Source of the DNA: CAZKRL01 sp964555295
GTDB lineage: Bacteria; Bacteroidota; Bacteroidia; Flavobacteriales_D; Sanyastnellaceae
NCBI GenBank assembly: GCA_964555295.1
Contig: CAZKRL010000048.1
Coordinates: 1-16,896 of the forward strand
Length of the DNA stretch: 16,896 nucleotides
Direction: 5' to 3'
In this document: positions 15,587 to 16,896 of the stretch, piece by piece
Position numbering within the stretch: position 1 is the first letter of the stretch
Layout of the letters: every line of letters begins with the position of its first letter
The notes under the pieces: model-generated
What the model saw: the letters and a program-made list of their open reading frames with translations, nothing else
Database searches by the model: none
What the model was told of the DNA's origin: nothing
Program-made: the position numbers and the translations under genes

Positions 15587-16809
15587 ACTTCCTTTATAAC
15601 ATAGCTATAAATTTATTATCGGCCCTGCTCCCATTAGCCGCCATACTCAATTCCAAAGCCAAGAGATTTCACAGTGGCAGATTGGATTGGAGAACGCAAA
15701 TTCGAAAATGGCGTAGCGATCACAACGGAGAACTCATTTGGTTTCATGCAGCCTCACTCGGCGAATTCGAACAAGGCAGACCACTGATTGAAGCAATCAG
15801 GAAACAACACCCTAAGAAAATTTTAATGCTTACGTTTTTCTCACCATCAGGGTATGAAGTACGGAGCAATTACAGTCAGGTAAATGGCGTCTTTTACCTT
15901 CCCATAGATACACAAACAAACGCCCGTGATTTCATAACCTTGCTCCAACCGGAACTCGCCATATTTATCAAATACGAAGTATGGCCCAATTATTTCCTTG
16001 AACTGAAATCTCGGCAAATTCGACTCATCATGATCTCTGCAAACTTTAGACCAAATCAAAGGTTCTTTAGCGGTATTACAAAATCATGGTGGAATGATGT
16101 TCTGAAGAATTGCGACACTTTCTTCACCCAAAATGAAAGAAGTACACGATTGCTTTTGCACGCCGGTCATCAGCATGTAATTACTGCGGGCGACACCAGA
16201 TATGATAGGGTTTTTGAAGTTGCTACTCAAACCGTTTTGCCCGCAGAACTGATCACGTGGAAAGGCAACGATAAATTGCTTATTGCAGGTAGCACATGGC
16301 CCGAAGACGACACATATATCCATGCGGTAATGCAAAAAATGAAGGGTTGGAAAATCTTATTTTTCCCACACGTGATCAACGAAGCACAGATTCGATGGAT
16401 AATTCAATCGTGCAATGCACAAAGGTGGTCGTTACGAAATGAGAATTCACTAACGTTATGCAATGCTGTTGTTGTGGATGAAATTGGATGGCTCAATTCA
16501 GCCTATGGTTTGGCTGATTTGGCCTGGATCGGTGGCGGTTTCAACAACGGAATACACAACACACTCGAGGCGGCCGCTTGGGGTATCCCAATATGCTTCG
16601 GACCCAAATATGAAAAATTTGAAGAGGCCAAAGAACTCTTAACTCGCAACGCAGCTAAAAGTGCACGATCCAACGAAGATTTGGAATGTCTGTTAACGAC
16701 ACTGAACGATGAAAAATGGCTCGCGGCGGCATCCGTTGCCGCGCGAAAGTGCGTTCAAGATAACATTGGAGCAACCCAAAAAATCATGAGCGCCTGCGGC
16801 CTCAACTAA
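15583..16809 (+). CDS. waaA: 3-deoxy-D-manno-octulosonic acid (Kdo) transferase
   Basis: This inner-membrane glycosyltransferase (KdtA, GT30) adds Kdo to the lipid A precursor in LPS core synthesis. The 408-residue length is normal. The N-terminus NFLYNIAINLLSALLPLAA is the usual membrane anchor and matches homologue starts well, so the TTG at 15583 is the probable start; there is no nearby in-frame ATG. Motifs: WFHAASLGEFEQGRPL with the conserved Glu61 and Glu63, PIDTQTNARDFI, KYEVWPNYF, ISANFRPNQRFF, AGDTRYDRV, then the C-terminal donor-binding GSTWPEDD and NTLEAAAWGIPICFGPKYEK. The start codon overlaps the preceding TGA stop (TTGA), a typical sign of translational coupling. Whether one or two Kdo residues are added cannot be read from the sequence. 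Confidence 0.96.
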   Translation: MNFLYNIAINLLSALLPLAAILNSKAKRFHSGRLDWRTQIRKWRSDHNGELIWFHAASLGEFEQGRPLIEAIRKQHPKKILMLTFFSPSGYEVRSNYSQVNGVFYLPIDTQTNARDFITLLQPELAIFIKYEVWPNYFLELKSRQIRLIMISANFRPNQRFFSGITKSWWNDVLKNCDTFFTQNERSTRLLLHAGHQHVITAGDTRYDRVFEVATQTVLPAELITWKGNDKLLIAGSTWPEDDTYIHAVMQKMKGWKILFFPHVINEAQIRWIIQSCNAQRWSLRNENSLTLCNAVVVDEIGWLNSAYGLADLAWIGGGFNNGIHNTLEAAAWGIPICFGPKYEKFEEAKELLTRNAAKSARSNEDLECLLTTLNDEKWLAAASVAARKCVQDNIGATQKIMSACGLN

Positions 16810-16825
16810 TTTTTCATTTTTACAC

Positions 16826-16856
16826 TTTGCATTTATCAATTACCGCATTAGATTTG
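16826..16856 (+). promoter_or_regulatory. Bacteroidota-type promoter for the tRNA gene
   Basis: TTTG at 16826-16829 and TAGATTTG at 16849-16856 are separated by 19 bases, a perfect match to the Bacteroidota consensus TTTG-N19-TAnnTTTG recognised by the primary sigma factor. The expected transcription start is near 16863, about 11 bases before the tRNA 5' end. Confidence 0.85.
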
Positions 16857-16873
16857 CGCCCCTAAGTTGAAAA

Positions 16874-16896
16874 GCGGGAGTAGCTCAGTTGGTAGA
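16874..16896 (+). tRNA. tRNA gene 5' end, probably tRNA-Gly (cut by window edge)
   Basis: The last 23 bases begin GCGGGAGTAGCTCAGTTGGT, the acceptor 5' strand (GCGGGAG), TAGCTC D-stem and GTTGGTAGA D-loop of a bacterial tRNA. GCGGGAG is characteristic of tRNA-Gly (GCC) in many bacteria. The anticodon lies outside the window, so identity is not proved. It sits 64 bp after waaA behind its own promoter. Confidence 0.85.

Overview
The window looks like a piece of a Bacteroidota chromosome, most likely a free-living Flavobacteriales-type organism; this is inference. The evidence is: secreted proteins with a type IX secretion (T9SS) C-terminal sorting domain; Cys-rich 'GC..xxACNYxPxAGCxDGSC' repeats; a DUF5723-type/TSP3/OmpA outer-membrane protein; a short ProRS of the kind Bacteroidota carry; no Shine-Dalgarno sequences in front of genes; and promoters of the Bacteroidota TTTG/TAnnTTTG type (a perfect copy precedes the tRNA at the right edge). 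Nothing points to a prophage, plasmid, insertion sequence or CRISPR array.

Layout. (1) 1-3244, minus: the first 1081 codons of a very large secreted surface protein, cut off by the left edge, with a lamin-tail-like N-terminal region, 19 Cys-rich repeat units and beta-sandwich regions. (2) 3384-4891, minus: a two-gene unit, a DUF59/MIP18-type Fe-S assembly protein followed by dxr (ispC) of the MEP isoprenoid pathway. (3) 5051-8620, plus: a secreted peptidylarginine/agmatine-deiminase-family enzyme with a T9SS tail, a glycosylasparaginase 2 bp downstream, and a UbiA-family prenyltransferase. (4) 8623-9909, minus: an UMF1/Atg22-like MFS transporter, convergent with the prenyltransferase (2 bp between stops). 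(5) 10044-12021, plus: a DivIC/FtsB-like division protein and proS. (6) 12151-16809, plus: a tightly overlapping set of cell-envelope genes: OmpA-family protein, an unrecognised outer-membrane beta-barrel candidate, and waaA (Kdo transferase). The two downstream genes appear to start with TTG and overlap their upstream neighbours. (7) 16874 to the right edge: the 5' end of a tRNA gene, probably tRNA-Gly.

Most of the window is housekeeping (isoprenoid synthesis, aminoacylation, division, LPS core) mixed with envelope and secreted proteins. The parts that deserve a second look are the giant Cys-repeat protein, the secreted deiminase coupled to a secreted glycosylasparaginase, and the run of probable TTG starts. 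I see no strong evidence for a wholly new multi-gene system.
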